In this document: positions 11,898 through 23,643 of the stretch, one piece after another | Layout: each line of letters starts with the position of its first letter | How positions within the stretch are numbered: the first letter of the stretch is position 1 | DNA from: Mytilisepta virgata | Taxonomy: Eukaryota; Mollusca; Bivalvia; Mytilida; Mytilidae | Reading direction: 5' to 3' | DNA: 64,000 nt | NCBI GenBank assembly: GCA_028015205.1 | Contig: CM051521.1 | Coordinates: 128,534,614 to 128,598,613, forward strand | Program-made: the position numbers and the translations under genes | The notes under the pieces: model-generated | Told to the model about the DNA's origin: nothing | Databases searched by the model: none | Seen by the model: only the letters and a program-made list of their open reading frames with translations

Positions 11898-12009
11898 ATG
11901 GCGGACGGGTACGACACTGATGAAATACTCAGCCAGGCCTTAGATTTGGCCGAGGCAGCGGATGACGAATCTATTTTCATAACCCAGAACTCATTTAGAT
12001 CCACAGAAG
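11898..12009 (+). CDS. Possible first coding exon of an unidentified gene
   Basis: ATG at 11898 sits in a good context (GACATGGCGG) and opens 37 codons rich in acidic residues (MADGYDTDEILSQALDLAEA at the start). The frame runs to a GAAG|GTATTT donor at 12009/12010 and hits a stop about 50 bases further on. Base composition is clearly more GC-rich than the flanks. I do not recognise the protein and found no downstream exon in matching phase (phase 1). It could be the first exon of a host gene, or of a protein-coding transposon whose remainder is lost. Confidence 0.4.
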
Positions 12010-12736
12010 GTATTTGTAAATCAAATATTAATTATGGTACTTATCTATTAGGGTAACAAAAGCCGATTTTCAAGTTTAGCATTCATTTGTAGCCGTTTTT
12101 AATATAATAGGAGACCCAGGATATGACTGCAGCCAATACTTTTGCAATACATTCTTAATTCATTTGAATTCAAGTACTTTGTAAAGTCATTTTTTATTAT
12201 TGATAATGGGCCTAAATGTTGTCCCTTTTCTGAAAAAAAACCCAAAATATCGTAAAGGAGGTTCGGGGGGGGGGGTCCTTGTATAACTTTTAATTGTTAC
12301 TTTATTGCAAATTAAATCCACTGCTAAAAGGTCAATTTTTGGTTGGATAACGGTAATAAATTTTCTGTCTTCATTTTATTAAAATCAGGATAAATTTGTA
12401 TTACATTCTGTAAAGAATTAACTCTTAATAACTTGTTAACATTACAAAGAAGTCAATCACGGCACTTAACTGTGCACGTGAATACATTTTACCTATTATT
12501 TTCTGGACAATAGCCTTTGTAAATGTAGGGGTGATCTGGCAGGGGTGATCCGACTCAGATCACCCCTGCTAGAACAAAGGAGCTGGGATGTAATGAAAAT
12601 GAAAAGTTAAATTGTCTTTTTCTTTTGTGTTTTATATTTGTTTTGGGATTTAGGCCCTTTATTCCATACAAATGAAGTTTTTTTTTTCAATTTTAAAATT
12701 CATTGTACTCATCAGTGATAGACAGGTAACAAGAGA
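12010..12736. other. Non-coding stretch with a 13-bp hairpin
   Basis: Includes a G run at about 12265-12275. It also holds a hairpin GGCAGGGGTGATC / GATCACCCCTGCT (12538-12570, loop of 7) beside a second GGGGTGATCTG copy. No coding exon was recognised. Confidence 0.45.
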
Positions 12737-12833
12737 CCTCGGCACCAGGAAAAAAATCGGCACATACGTAAAAAGACACTTCGGAACCAAGACATTTCGG
12801 TATCAAGACAAATCGGTCTCCATTTCGGGACCA

Positions 12834-12835
12834 TT

Positions 12836-12868
<33 letters not shown>

Positions 12869-12878
12869 CATCATCATT
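12834..12878. repeat. (AAT)n microsatellite
   Basis: About ten AAT/ATT units followed by three ATC units, immediately inside the left motif array. Confidence 0.9.
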
Positions 12879-13264
12879 TATTTCATACATAAATAGTCCA
12901 TAGTTATATACAAATATGATGAAAGTTTTAAATATACAAGATGAAAAATGAAGAATTAAAATACCAATAAATATAATTAGAAATTCTAATTTGATAACAT
13001 GTCAGTCAAAGTTCACATAAATCTCATTATCGTACTTCCCTGCGTCTATACTACCCTGCTCAGCCGCTCTGTAATCTCTGTGACGTAGGAGACATTATCC
13101 GCGACAGCAGGACTTATCAGCGACGTCACACAATATGAGAGCAGAACTTATTAGCGACGTCACAATGCGAGAGCAGGCGTTATCAAGCTTACCTCCAGGA
13201 GCACAAAAAAGCGTAAAAATGTCTTACAGGGGCTACTAAAATGTACAGAATTTGTACGATAAAC

Positions 13265-13423
13265 AGATTATCGGGTTTTCTGCGTAAATACATTGTAAAA
13301 TATCAGCCGCTCGACAGAATATGAATCTTTTAGGCTCGTTCGCAGAGCTCACCCGCCAAAATCTTCATATTGTGGTTCGCGTCTGATATTTCACGATATC
13401 AATGTGCAGAAAACCCGATAATC
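13265..13423. mobile_element. Foldback element, copy 1
   Basis: AGATTATCGGGTTTTCTGC (13265-13283) is repeated exactly in inverse at 13405-13423. The inner portion has ATATCAGCCGCTCGACAGAA and an inverse CTTCATATT...CTGATATTTCACGATA. It shares the phrase GCTCGACAGAATATGAA with 14253-14411, so both belong to one family. Confidence 0.75.
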
Positions 13424-14252
13424 TATACTGATCATCCTTCCCTGTGATTCTATCAGCTTGTTGAGCAGCTCCGAAAAATGCGTATCAAGAAGCACGTGCG
13501 CTGAGCAGGAGTTATCCAGTCAGCAGGACTTATCAACAATTTTCCCAACGTTTGGCAGCTTAGAACTTATTAAATAGCTTTCAAAATTGCAAAATATTAA
13601 TAAACATATCAAGATTTGGTGTTCCTTTTTATATTATGGCGTTTTATTTATATATAAATGAATGATGAAGAAATTTCTAAAAGTGACATCAACAAAATGT
13701 GTCTTTCCTCGATGCTGATAATGTCTGCTGGGACTACTTTCCGCTCTTTCCATTGCATTTCATTATTTGCGATTACATCATATTTTTAAACGTACACCAT
13801 ATTTTTATATATACATATTTTCGCCTGAATTAGTACAAAAACGACTAAATGTTGTTTAAATATGTCGTCTCCTTGGTTAAATTTGAGTGATTATTTTACG
13901 TTGCGCATATTTCAGTCAGAAGTTGTTTCGCGAATGGAGACGGACTATGACGTCAGCGCGGTTGCAAGTTTGAAAGCGGGTGCTTTAGTTCCCCAGAAAA
14001 TCATGAACAAAGATTTCCAGACTGATTTTGTTTTTTAAAACATGAAAATACACCTTAATGTCGGTTTTTTATATCGTTTATAAGATATTTTATACGAACA
14101 TTCAGGATATATGTACTTATTGGAAAGGTAAACAACGTATGGGAAAACTTGTAGTTGCGATGAAGAATCCACACTTTTCCCGCGAAAATTTGGGAGAATT
14201 CAGAACGTTTACAAATATTTAAGTTTCAGATAAGTAATTAAGATGATAAAAA

Positions 14253-14411
14253 TATTATCTGCATTTTGGCAACTAGATATCGTAAAATATCACCCCGCTC
14301 GACAGAATATGAAGATTTGGTACTCGTTCGCCTCGCTCACACGTCCCAAGCTTCATATTTTGGCTCACGGGATGATATTTTACGATAGCTAGCTGTCAAA
14401 ATGCAGATAAT
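14253..14411. mobile_element. Foldback element, copy 2
   Basis: ATTATCTGCATTTTG at the left is inverted as CAAAATGCAGATAAT at the right end, with ATCGTAAAATATCA inside also mirrored. It is 159 bp long, the same as the 13265-13423 copy, with the same central phrase, but the outermost arms differ in sequence. Confidence 0.75.
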
Positions 14412-14706
14412 ATATACGTATACCATTTTCATTATATTTTGTTACAGAAATAACAGATTTATATTATTTGCAATAAGTTGTTATTTAATAATAATATACA
14501 TGATTGTTAACATTTATTAAACACTTCCAAGCCAATGTTATACCAAGCGGAGAAGCCATAATAAAATATGTAAAATAAATTTGTTGCTTTCATTCGATAC
14601 TTTGAACTTTAAATTGCACCAAATAAAGTTACCTTGTGTCTTTAGAGGAAATTATTGTTATGAAATTAATTGATATGTCTGTTTTTGTACATTACAACTT
14701 AATTGC

Positions 14707-14750
14707 TTTTTATATAAACATGTTCAATTTTGAACATGTTTATATAAAAA
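14707..14750. repeat. Perfect palindrome, 21-bp arms, 2-bp spacer
   Basis: The left arm at 14707-14727 contains ATATAAACATGTTCAA and is exactly complementary in inverse to 14730-14750. The spacer is TT. It could be a very young hairpin element or a functional structure. No gene is attached. Confidence 0.85.
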
Positions 14751-15051
14751 AACTTGCTGTTTTTGTTGTTTATCACTTATACAATGTCAGATGACAGTCG
14801 ATCAGTTGTAACAGTGTTGTACACCCTTGACAAGAGGCTCTCCAGTGTGATGGGTGCCAGAGATGGCAGCACAGAACAACCATACTGATAAGTAATTTAG
14901 AAATCCAAATAAATTTTGAAGATTATAGAAAAATAAATATATCGCCGCCCGCCTCACTGTGACAATTTCATCAGCAAATTAAAACATGTGCCGATTTGTC
15001 TTGGCACCGAATTGTCTACTTAGGTGCCGAAATGTCCCGGTGCCGAAGTGT

Positions 15052-17372
15052 TTAAAATTCCTTTTGTAATAAATAAATATAATAAAATGATTAATAGGAA
15101 CGGTCAACGATGACATAATTAACACAATCCAATCGACAAAACCCTAAGACAAAAATAAGAGGAAAGAATTCGTTTCAGTAAATAAAAATCATGCACGAGT
15201 TTGATTCTAGCGAACGCCACAGAAGATCTACATTAATGTACATGCAAATTTCCGGTACATGGTTAAAGTTAATGCGGAAATGAACACCTGTGATTACGAA
15301 GTGTTTTTGTACGATAGATGGCGTGGCGTTTGTATAGCGCCATCTATCATACAATATAAATTATTTTTAACTCACGTGAGATCGGTAACTACCTTATATG
15401 CATTGACACGACAGCACATCCAACAACATGTCTGGCCTTGTCAATGATGGACTAAGAAAATGGTTTAAAAAAATAGGAATATCTTAAATTCTCTGCTGCC
15501 ACATAATGAGAGGAAATGGGTTGAAGAATACGTTGGAATGGGAGTTTGGAAACTGCGACTGGACTGTTTACTGTGGGAGACAAAGGATTTTTATAATCGG
15601 TCACAGACATTGCAACAGAAATGTATCTAAAGGGTAAATATATACCTATATCAAACATTTAAAAAATGAAAATTTTCTGAGATGAAATTTTAAACTGTCC
15701 TTGATTTTATCACAGGAATAGGAAATTCCGATTCCTGTGATTTTATAATTTAATAGACTGCCGGAAAATTCAGTAGCAATGCAATGTCAGTAAACAATAA
15801 TGGCGCCACTGCTCAGAAACCACAGTTTGTTAACAGTATACTGGTCCCAAAATAGGCTGGAAAAGATTGTAAAGAAGCGGAATCCAGTTTTCAAATAACT
15901 TTTCCCAAAACAGCTCCACCTGGCGTGTACTGACATTGCTAGATTCATACGAGTAAGGTGTTTCCCCTGTATGGTCCACTTTAGGTAGGTCAATATCTTA
16001 TTATCAGCACAAGTGGAATAATTAGGCCACATTTTCATGATTTTCTATACAATTTGAATTAAAAAAGTCAGACATTTCAGAGTTCGCGAATACCTCAAAT
16101 TTTCTGTCAGTCATAGGACTGACAAAATGCAAAATTCTGCCGGTTCAACAAAAAATCAAAAAATTGGTGGTCTTACAATTTGCAAAACCTTTAACAAAAG
16201 ATAATTAGGCCATATATTCATTATTAACTGGAACATCAACAGCAAACCTGAAAAGTAAAAAAAAATCTTTTATTTGTGTAAAATCTTATTCTTCTGGGGC
16301 AAATTTGGTGATATTGAAAAACAACTTTGTTTTAGGAAATTAGAAAAACTTATGGAAAATTAGGGTTTTTGTTGTTATGGGATCGATGTTGACTTCCAGT
16401 AGATTGATTAGCGAATGAATGGTACGTAAAACAAGACGAAATTAAAGCCCTTACTTTCAGAGTTGTTACTTCATTTGTTTTTCATGAAATCATTATCAAT
16501 ATTAATGAAAATTGCCATTTTAAATCCATAAACAATAAGCCGCCATGTTCACACGTCAAAACATGGCGGGTTGTTTGAAGTTTGGTTAACCCTTTACAGG
16601 CGAACGATGTGGCCCTTTCCAGCCATTGGTATGCTAATTCTCCCCACTAATATTTGGATACACTATTTGGTCTTGATTGCAAGAGAAACATTATAGCTAC
16701 AGAAGCAGTAACATTTGGGACTCACATTGACATGTATGAATTAACAGTACCATGCAGAATATCCTTGGTGCCATCATTTGTCACAAAGGATGAATTAAGA
16801 GGGAAGGGTGGGCTGCCTTTTGGACCCCAAATGGAATATTGTATGGTGGGAAAATTTTACTAATGAGCTGTACAGGAACAGTAATGGTCATTTAAAACAT
16901 CAGTGTGTGTGTGAAATATTTAAAAAACATTTTTTTGAACTTTTGAGCACCCTAAACTGTGCAAAAATGCCCAAAATTGCACTTTTGGCCTCAAGGACTT
17001 GCATACATCGAACCTACAAAACAATTTTGGTTAGTTTTACCTCTTGATGGGAATTAATGGAAAGATGGCAGCCCACTCTAACACATCATGCATTACTAGG
17101 TATGTGGGGCCTTCACTCTGGTTTCCATGGCAACGAGAACTTCCCAAAATCAACAAAAATAGGCATATTTCTGGTGGGGAGGGCTTGGATAGTTTGAAGG
17201 TTGAAGGTAGCTAGGTTCAGCAATATACAAGTGTAATTCTATTTACTAAATACTTACATCATTGGCTGGGCATGTAGTGTCCATTGCACACATTTATACT
17301 TGTTAATGGTTCTTCATAAGAAATACAATAAAAGTTACTCAAGGCATACTTGTGTTACTTTTCTTGTTGCGG
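15052..17372. other. Intergenic with two small hairpins, no gene recognised
   Basis: Hairpins occur at 15313-15348 (GATAGATGGCG / CGCCATCTATC) and 15710-15740 (TCACAGGAAT / ATTCCTGTGA). The 69-79-codon ORFs at 16654-17047 overlap each other in two frames and show no domain. They read as part of an undefined repeat leading into family C. Confidence 0.45.
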
Positions 17373-18575
17373 AGACTAAGGGGCCAAAATAAACCATTTT
17401 GCAGGATGCCTAAATTTTTTATTTTTCATCCAATTTTAATGAGGATAATTTCTTTGAATTCATACAAAGATGAGTATTTTCAGTAGTATGTCAACAATTT
17501 TTCGTCACAGAGTGAGACATCTGGCAGCAGCGGCGACGGCTTAAACTATTTGTATAAAGCTTTATATTTCAAAAGGTAGAAGACCTTGATGCTTCATACC
17601 TTGTATGCAGATACCTTATGTTATGAACTTTCTGTCTGTCATATGTCCATTGTCCTTGACCTCATTTTCATTATTCAGCGACTGCTTGAAAAAAATGTAA
17701 ATTTTTTGTGTCATGTGGATTTCTCACTTATTATGAGTAATAGGATAACTATATTTGGTTTATAGGTTCCTTGCAATGTTTAAATGTACATAAGACAGGG
17801 TTCACCTGACCTCGACCTCATTTCATGGATCAGTGGTCAAGGGTAAAGTTACGTGATTAGGTCTGTTTCTCAGATACTATAAGCAGTAGGTCAACTATTT
17901 GTGGTGTATGGAATGATTGTAAGGGGTACATGTCAAGTCTGGCAGGTTTCATCTGACCTTGACCTCATTTTCATGGTTCATTGGTCAATGTTAAGTTTTT
18001 GTGTTTTGTCTGTTTTTCAAATAACATAACCAATAGGTCAACTATATTTGGTGTATGGAATGATTGTAAGGTGTACATGTCTGTCTGGCTGGTGTCATTT
18101 GTCCTTGACCTCATTTTCATGGTTCATTGGTCATTGTTAAGTTTGTCTTGTTTGGTCCTCTTCTCAGATCCTATAAGTTATAGGTCACTCATGCATTAAT
18201 GATTAACATAGAAGTTACTTCATAAAGATTAATTGACTTCATGTTCATTCATCATTAAAATGTTCATTTAATGTAAAGCTTATATAAACTTATTTTTTTT
18301 AATTTCAACATAAATTCAATTAACACTAAAAGTCAGGCAAGACATTTCAATGTGTCCACTCTTGTTTATATTTTTTATTGTTTCTGAAATACAAGGGATT
18401 AGAGTTAACAATTTTGGAGGAAACATAATTTTTAAAATTTTTCATCCAATGTTAATGGAGATTTTTTCTTTTTATTCATCTTGATGAGTACTTTCAGTAG
18501 TATGCAACAATTTTTTGCTATCTTTTACAGTTCTTGAGATACAGGGGGTTAAAGGTGCCAAAAAGCATGTTGAGA
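17373..18575. repeat. Family C repeat split by a family B insertion
   Basis: 17373-17514 and 18368-18575 share the phrases TTTTTCATCCAATTTTAATG, TTCAGTAGTATG and GATACAGGGGGTTAAAGG with each other and with 48247-48430. The intervening block is a family B copy. The order suggests B inserted into C, although C also seems to have internal tandem paragraphs. Confidence 0.65.
17515..18367. repeat. Family B dispersed repeat, second copy
   Basis: Homologous to 6056-6925, from the CGGCGACGG-type head, through repeated GACCTTGACCTCATTTTCAT and GTGTATGGAATGATTGTAAG units, to the CATTTCAATGTGTCCACTC tail. Confidence 0.8.
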
Positions 18576-19251
18576 TCATATCCTGCTTCATTAGTAAAGT
18601 GCTTTATTTACACTTCAAAAAATGTATTTTCATGGATAATCAGAAATAAATGATGCCTGATTTGGTTAAGTTTTTCATTAACTAAGGTCCATGTGTCATA
18701 AAACGGTCAACCCCAGTGAGATATGTAAATGCATCATTGATATTATACCACTGCAACATATATTGTTATGCATCATATTTTAATCAGGGAATATTCTAGG
18801 CAGCAAAATGGAAGTTTTAGTTGCATGTTTTTTAAAGATGCCATGAAGTCACTGACTTAGAATTTTCAGAGTGACGTGATATCACCAAGAAATTTCTTTG
18901 TGGCGCATTGTAAACATGCTCAGTTCAATTCTCTGACAGCCCATCAAAATGGCACCGATCGAAGTTTTCTGGTGTCATTTTGTTGCTTAAATTGTGAAAA
19001 TGTGTTTTGCAAACTGATTATGGGCATCAAACAAACAAAACCTGAAGCAAAACAGTCTCCTAAAACTGAGTTGAATAGGAAAAAGAAGAAAAAACTGATA
19101 GTTGAAATTGCCTCACAATAATGAGGAACAAAGAAAATGCACTGAAATAATGAACCCAGAAAACTTCAACTGACAAATATGAAATTAGAATTTGTTTTTC
19201 TGAATAATAATTTCACTTTAAACCAAATACATTCGCTTCCACTTATGAGTC
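18576..19251. other. Upstream flank of the MFSD13A-like gene
   Basis: Holds an 81-codon ORF (18876-19121) ending in a lysine run and without a known domain. I do not call it a gene. Some of this stretch may be promoter or 5' UTR of the MFSD13A-like gene. Confidence 0.35.
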
Positions 19252-19525
19252 TCCACTTCTCCAATTCTGTAGTCACTTTTCCCAATTCTTTCTTGTAGGG
19301 AGAAGTCACTTTTCCCAGTTTTGTCTTGTAAGGAGATGTCACTTTTCCCAAATCTGTCTTGTAGGGAGAAGTCACTTTTCCCAATTCTGTCTTGTAGGGA
19401 GAAGTCACTTTTCCCAATTTTGTCTTATAGGGAGAACTCACTTTTTCCAAATCTGTCTTGTAGGGAGAACTCACTTTTCCCAATTTTGTCTTGTAGGGAG
19501 AAGTCACTTCTCCCAAAAGCTGAAG
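19252..19525. repeat. 33-bp minisatellite open in frame on both strands
   Basis: About eight units of TTGTAGGGAGAAGTCACTTT plus TCCCAATTCTGTC-type sequence. Because 33 is a multiple of three, the minus strand reads as an 11-residue repeat (VTSPYKTELGK) and the plus strand as another (REKSLFPILSC). It ends about 90 bp before the MFSD13A start codon, so it may lie in the promoter or 5' UTR. I do not believe it is translated. Confidence 0.8.
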
Positions 19526-19616
19526 TATAGATCATACCCTGTTTCAATATGCTTTCATTTAAATTTTCAGATTAAGTATCTAAGAAGGAAACAAGAAGTA
19601 AGACAAACAGATAAAC

Positions 19617-22600
19617 ATGACTTTAAGTAAACAGTCTATTCTTGCATATTGTTCTTCCATAACAGCATTTAGTCTGATCAGTGGTGCCTTTTCCTTCTAC
19701 TACGTTAAAGTATTTATGAACTTCTACCACATTGATGAGAAATGGTTCCAGTTATCACAAGTTTTGTATTTGATTTGGAATGCAGTCAACGATCCTTTAT
19801 TTGCATATATACAGGACAGCACCAATTTTACATTTACAAAAACAAGGAGGGAGAGTGTAATGTACTCTGGACCAATGTTTGCACTGTCTTTTATCATCCC
19901 GTGGATACCATGGGGAGATAACTCTTGGATTGTTGGATTACATTTAATTGTAGCATTATTTATATGGGATACTATGTTTACATTTGTTGGTTTAGCTATT
20001 TGTGCTCTATTCTCAGAGCTTTCCAGAGACACTAATGATAGAATTACTCTCACCAGGTGTGCACAAGTAGCACGGTTATTCGGAGGTACAAGCGTTCTGT
20101 TATTAGAATTTACATCAGATAGTTTACATAATTTTAGGGCTTTCCAGATAACGACAGCATGTATAGCTTTGTGTTCATAGATGTTGTTTAGATATACAGG
20201 AAAGAATGCTCACACAGAATATGATCTCAAGAAAATGGGAGCTTCCAGAGATTTAAGTGAAAGTATTTCTCATGATAAGACTATGGATGAGTCTTATTGT
20301 AAACAAACTTGTCAGATTCTTAGCGACAGAAATTTCATATCGTTTGTTGTGACAAATTTCTTCCAGGAATTTCATAATACTTTCCTGAGTAACTTTACAG
20401 CGATTATCTGTGATCATCTTATTACGGAAGAAGACATTCCAATGAGTGTTAGAAAGATCTTTTATGGCAGTACATCATTTTCCTCAGCTGTAAGTAGAAT
20501 TATAACTAGTACTTTTGTAGTCTACAAAAATTTATTTTAGTAAATTTTGTGATGTACAAAATGTATGAATATAATAAGATGATTTTTATCACTGTTGCCG
20601 TTGTCGGTCATTAAAGGCTAAGGTCCTTTTTAATTTTGGTATAGAGCATTCTAATCAAACTGACACATCTATTTTTTCCTAGAAAATTTACTTCTAGTTT
20701 TACATTGTAGATATATGATTAAAATGGTTTCATGTTATTGGGAAGATATCTCATGCTTTTGAAATGGCATTGTTCCTGTTAATGTCATCAATAACAAGTG
20801 TGATTCTCAAGCTTGCTTACAAAATTTCTTCAAAAATTTTTTTTAAAGAAGAATGAGGAATATCTTGAGTCAGTTACAATGTATCACTCTTTAACATGTT
20901 TATTGCGCTGCACTAAAGTTTAATGAGTATAAATTTCTTGTTGGATTTTTTTCTTTCTTTTCAAACTTTGTCTGGGTTAATGAAGATGAATTGAATTTGT
21001 CTGGGTCAATGAGAAGATGAATTGAGTTTGATTGCGGTGTTTTATTAGAAGTAAATTTCAATTTTTTTCTTTGTCTGAAACTAGCCACCCAATTTGAACC
21101 AAACTTGGCAGCAATGGTCCTTATGTAATCCTATTTCAGCAGTGTTCTCCCTGGGCCCTTTTAGCATCTCGGCACCAGGACGCTATCAGAAATCGCCTAG
21201 ATCCAACCCAAGTCGCCGAGATGCTATCTGTTTCAGTCGAGATTGTTTAACATGTTGAAATTTCGCGGAACTCGTGTACAACCTTATTGCCGCTTATGAT
21301 AAAAAGAAAACATCATTCACAGACAATGGTGATCCTTGCCATTGCTACATTTGTAAGTGAGATTTGTTAGTTAAAACATCAATAAGCAAAGTTAATATTC
21401 TGAATTAAAATCATGCTAATTTTGTCCATCCTGAAAAAGTTCTGATAGGTATTATAAGATATACAGAAATAATTTATTTTGCAGTTGTTAGTGATTTTTG
21501 GTGCATCATTGATAAGACGATATTCTTATTTCTCTGTGATAAGAAGCAGCTACATATATACAGTTATGTCAGGGATCATAATGTATACCTGGGGATACAA
21601 CAAACCATGGTGTTTGATGATATTTATACTTTTAGACACGTAAGTCAATTTAAGCAACATGAAAATTCAGTAACTTGCAAACGGTTGTTTTCTAAACTTT
21701 CCTTTCACATACAATTTAAATATGATATAGGTACAAAAGTGTAATAGCATACAAGACGTAGACATACTACCTGTTTTCAAAGATGAAGGACAATCAGTGC
21801 TAAAAGTTATGTTTTCAAGGAGCCCATCCTAATAACAGTATTTACCTATGTGCTATACCCATACAACAAGATTTAAGAAAGGAGGTCAGGTGGCAGGAGA
21901 AATCTCATCCAAATGTTAAGGGAATCAAATAATAATAGCTCTGACCAAAATCAAAATATTTCGTCAGTCACAAATCCATGGAATTAAAACAAGAAACCAT
22001 TTAAGTATTATGTACAAATCTTATTGATAGAGTCTGTGTACAAGAGTTAAATGTATAATGGTTTGTCACTCAAAATTATTATTAAAAATTGCTGGATATG
22101 GTCAATTTACAGAAATAATAGTAGTTTTAAAAAAGTGTTGAAATTATTTCCTGTATTGTAGGATGTATAAAAATTGTTTTTTCCTGAATCCTGGTTAATT
22201 GACATCTCTTATTTCCTGTTTACATGTATTAATAAGTTAATAAAAATGTGCATAACCCGGTAGTAATTATGAATCCAGATAGTGTTGAAGGAAATACAGT
22301 TTGCTATCAGTCCAGCAGACAGATTCTTTTTATACACCTCTAAATAAGTTATTTTTCTAAGGTATTTTTTAAACTGCAAGTGAATCTATTTTTAACAAAA
22401 AAAAATTTAATAGCCATTTGGAAAATTCGAATCAACTCTGTTTCATTTTCATAAAAAATCGTTGAGATCCTGGAAGGGGACCATACATTACAGTCAGTTT
22501 AATACACTTTCTGTAAAAGATTCTTTTAGATATATAATATGCAATGTTTATAGATAAATACATGACCTGATCTATATCGGAGGGCTTTCCTGAGGTCTGA

Positions 22601-23643
22601 TATGGGTTGAAAGATGATACCTGGTATGATATTGATTAGTTTATGTATTTATCTGTTTACCATATATTTCTGAACATTATTAGCCTACAGTGTTCAAATA
22701 TGGGTTGTTCACTTCCGATCGTGTATGTAAAAACCATCAAACTTAGTACTAAGTATATGATAAATTGCTATAACTTCATTGGTGAGCTTTTTACCATGGT
22801 TACTAATGATACTAATTGAAATATTTGTTTGCTGCCTGACTATTATACTTTCAGATGTGTTACTTCAGCTTCTTTTTCATTGTTTAACATGCCGTTGTCT
22901 GATGTAGCTGATGATAATATGGCTAAATATAACAGGAAGTAAGTTACATGTATTAAACGAATTTTTGGAACACGGTCGACTTTTGAAATTGAAGGAGCAC
23001 TGAAAGATAATTTGAAATACAGGGATTCTGAAATATGAGAATTCTAAATTCTTGGAAGTTTAAATATGTTTATCCTGTGAAGTAACTTTCAGATATGATT
23101 TTTTTATGGTGTACAGCTGCATACGCAATATATGAAATTGATGGAGAAAATATATTATAAAAGATATACATTGATTGAAAAATAAATATATTTTAAAATT
23201 TCAAATACCGGGTAGGTCAAACTTAAAAAATCTAAAATGGTTAGATTTGAAATTGATTTTTTTAAAAATACCTTAAAATATATTATCTTTAAAATGTAAA
23301 ATGATTTCTGAATAATCTTACTTTGTGTTATACATGATACTAAAGTTTATATGTTTTTATTTTATATAGACATCCTATATCTTCAATGGTTTTTGGGACA
23401 AATGCATTGATTGTCAAGCCTGCCATTTCACTGTCGCCTATGCTTGTTGTTGCGATTTTGAATATCTACGGTTACAGCCAGTTGAAAGACAAGAAAGGGG
23501 TTGGTTCTGGATCAGAAGAGTTAAAAGTTGCAATGTTTACACTAGTGTGTGGGTATTCTGTAATCATAGGCACCATTCAGTTTGTATCATGGTCATTCTT
23601 TAGTATCCGGGACAAAACACACAAAATTCTGGTGGAAGTATGA
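19617..23643 (+). CDS. MFSD13A: MFSD13A (TMEM180)-like transporter, 4 coding exons, in-frame TAG
   Basis: Coding exons are 19617-20489, 21485-21639, 22855-22938 and 23370-23643. Donors are GTAAGT (three times), every intron ends in AG, and phases 0, 2, 2 agree. The product would be about 460 residues, slightly short of vertebrate MFSD13A/TMEM180. The order of features fits that family: a first membrane helix with FYYVKVF, then WNAVNDPLF (the N-D-P signature of glycoside-cation-symporter-type MFS proteins), about twelve hydrophobic segments, and the SSMVFGTNALIVKPA block near the end. Its transport substrate is not established in any species I know. One codon breaks it: TAG at 20178-20180 (codon 188) between ALCS and MLFRYTGK, with the same frame and clear homology on both sides. 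That could be a null allele, an assembly or base error, or a young pseudogene. The start is the first ATG and aligns with the family N-terminus. Confidence 0.88.
21162..21226. repeat. Hairpin with 12-bp arms in MFSD13A intron 1
   Basis: TAGCATCTCGGC (21162-21173) and GCCGAGATGCTA (21215-21226) are exact inverses. The loop also holds a GCTATCAG...AATCGCC phrase. It may be a foldback relic. Confidence 0.65.
22568..22770. repeat. Family E dispersed repeat in MFSD13A intron 2
   Basis: Shares TCTGATATGG, ATGATAC, CAAATATGGGTT and GTAAAAACCATCA-type blocks in the same order with 61203-61430. It is diverged and non-coding. Confidence 0.6.

Larger units (their letters stand above)
12737..15051. mobile_element. 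2.3-kb unit bounded by opposed arrays of ~16-bp motifs
   Basis: The left array (12737-12832) reads in units such as TTCGGAACCAAGACAT and TTCGGTATCAAGACAA. The right array (14985-15051), read on the minus strand, has units such as TTCGGCACCGGGACAT and ATTCGGTGCCAAGACA. Spacing is mainly 16 bp with one of 20. The two arrays are inverted with respect to each other, as transposon ends would be. The interior has no transposase ORF but carries an ATT microsatellite, two related foldback elements and a perfect 21-bp-arm palindrome. I read it as a non-autonomous element with subterminal motif arrays. This is inference from structure only. Confidence 0.5.

Noticed and set aside
16654..17047. Two overlapping 69- and 79-codon ORFs as a gene
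   Set aside because: They overlap in different frames, have no domain, and lie in repeat-like sequence leading into family C.
19166..19516. 116-codon minus-strand ORF with 11-residue repeats
   Set aside because: It is the translation of a 33-bp minisatellite that is equally open on the plus strand. There is no start context or domain.
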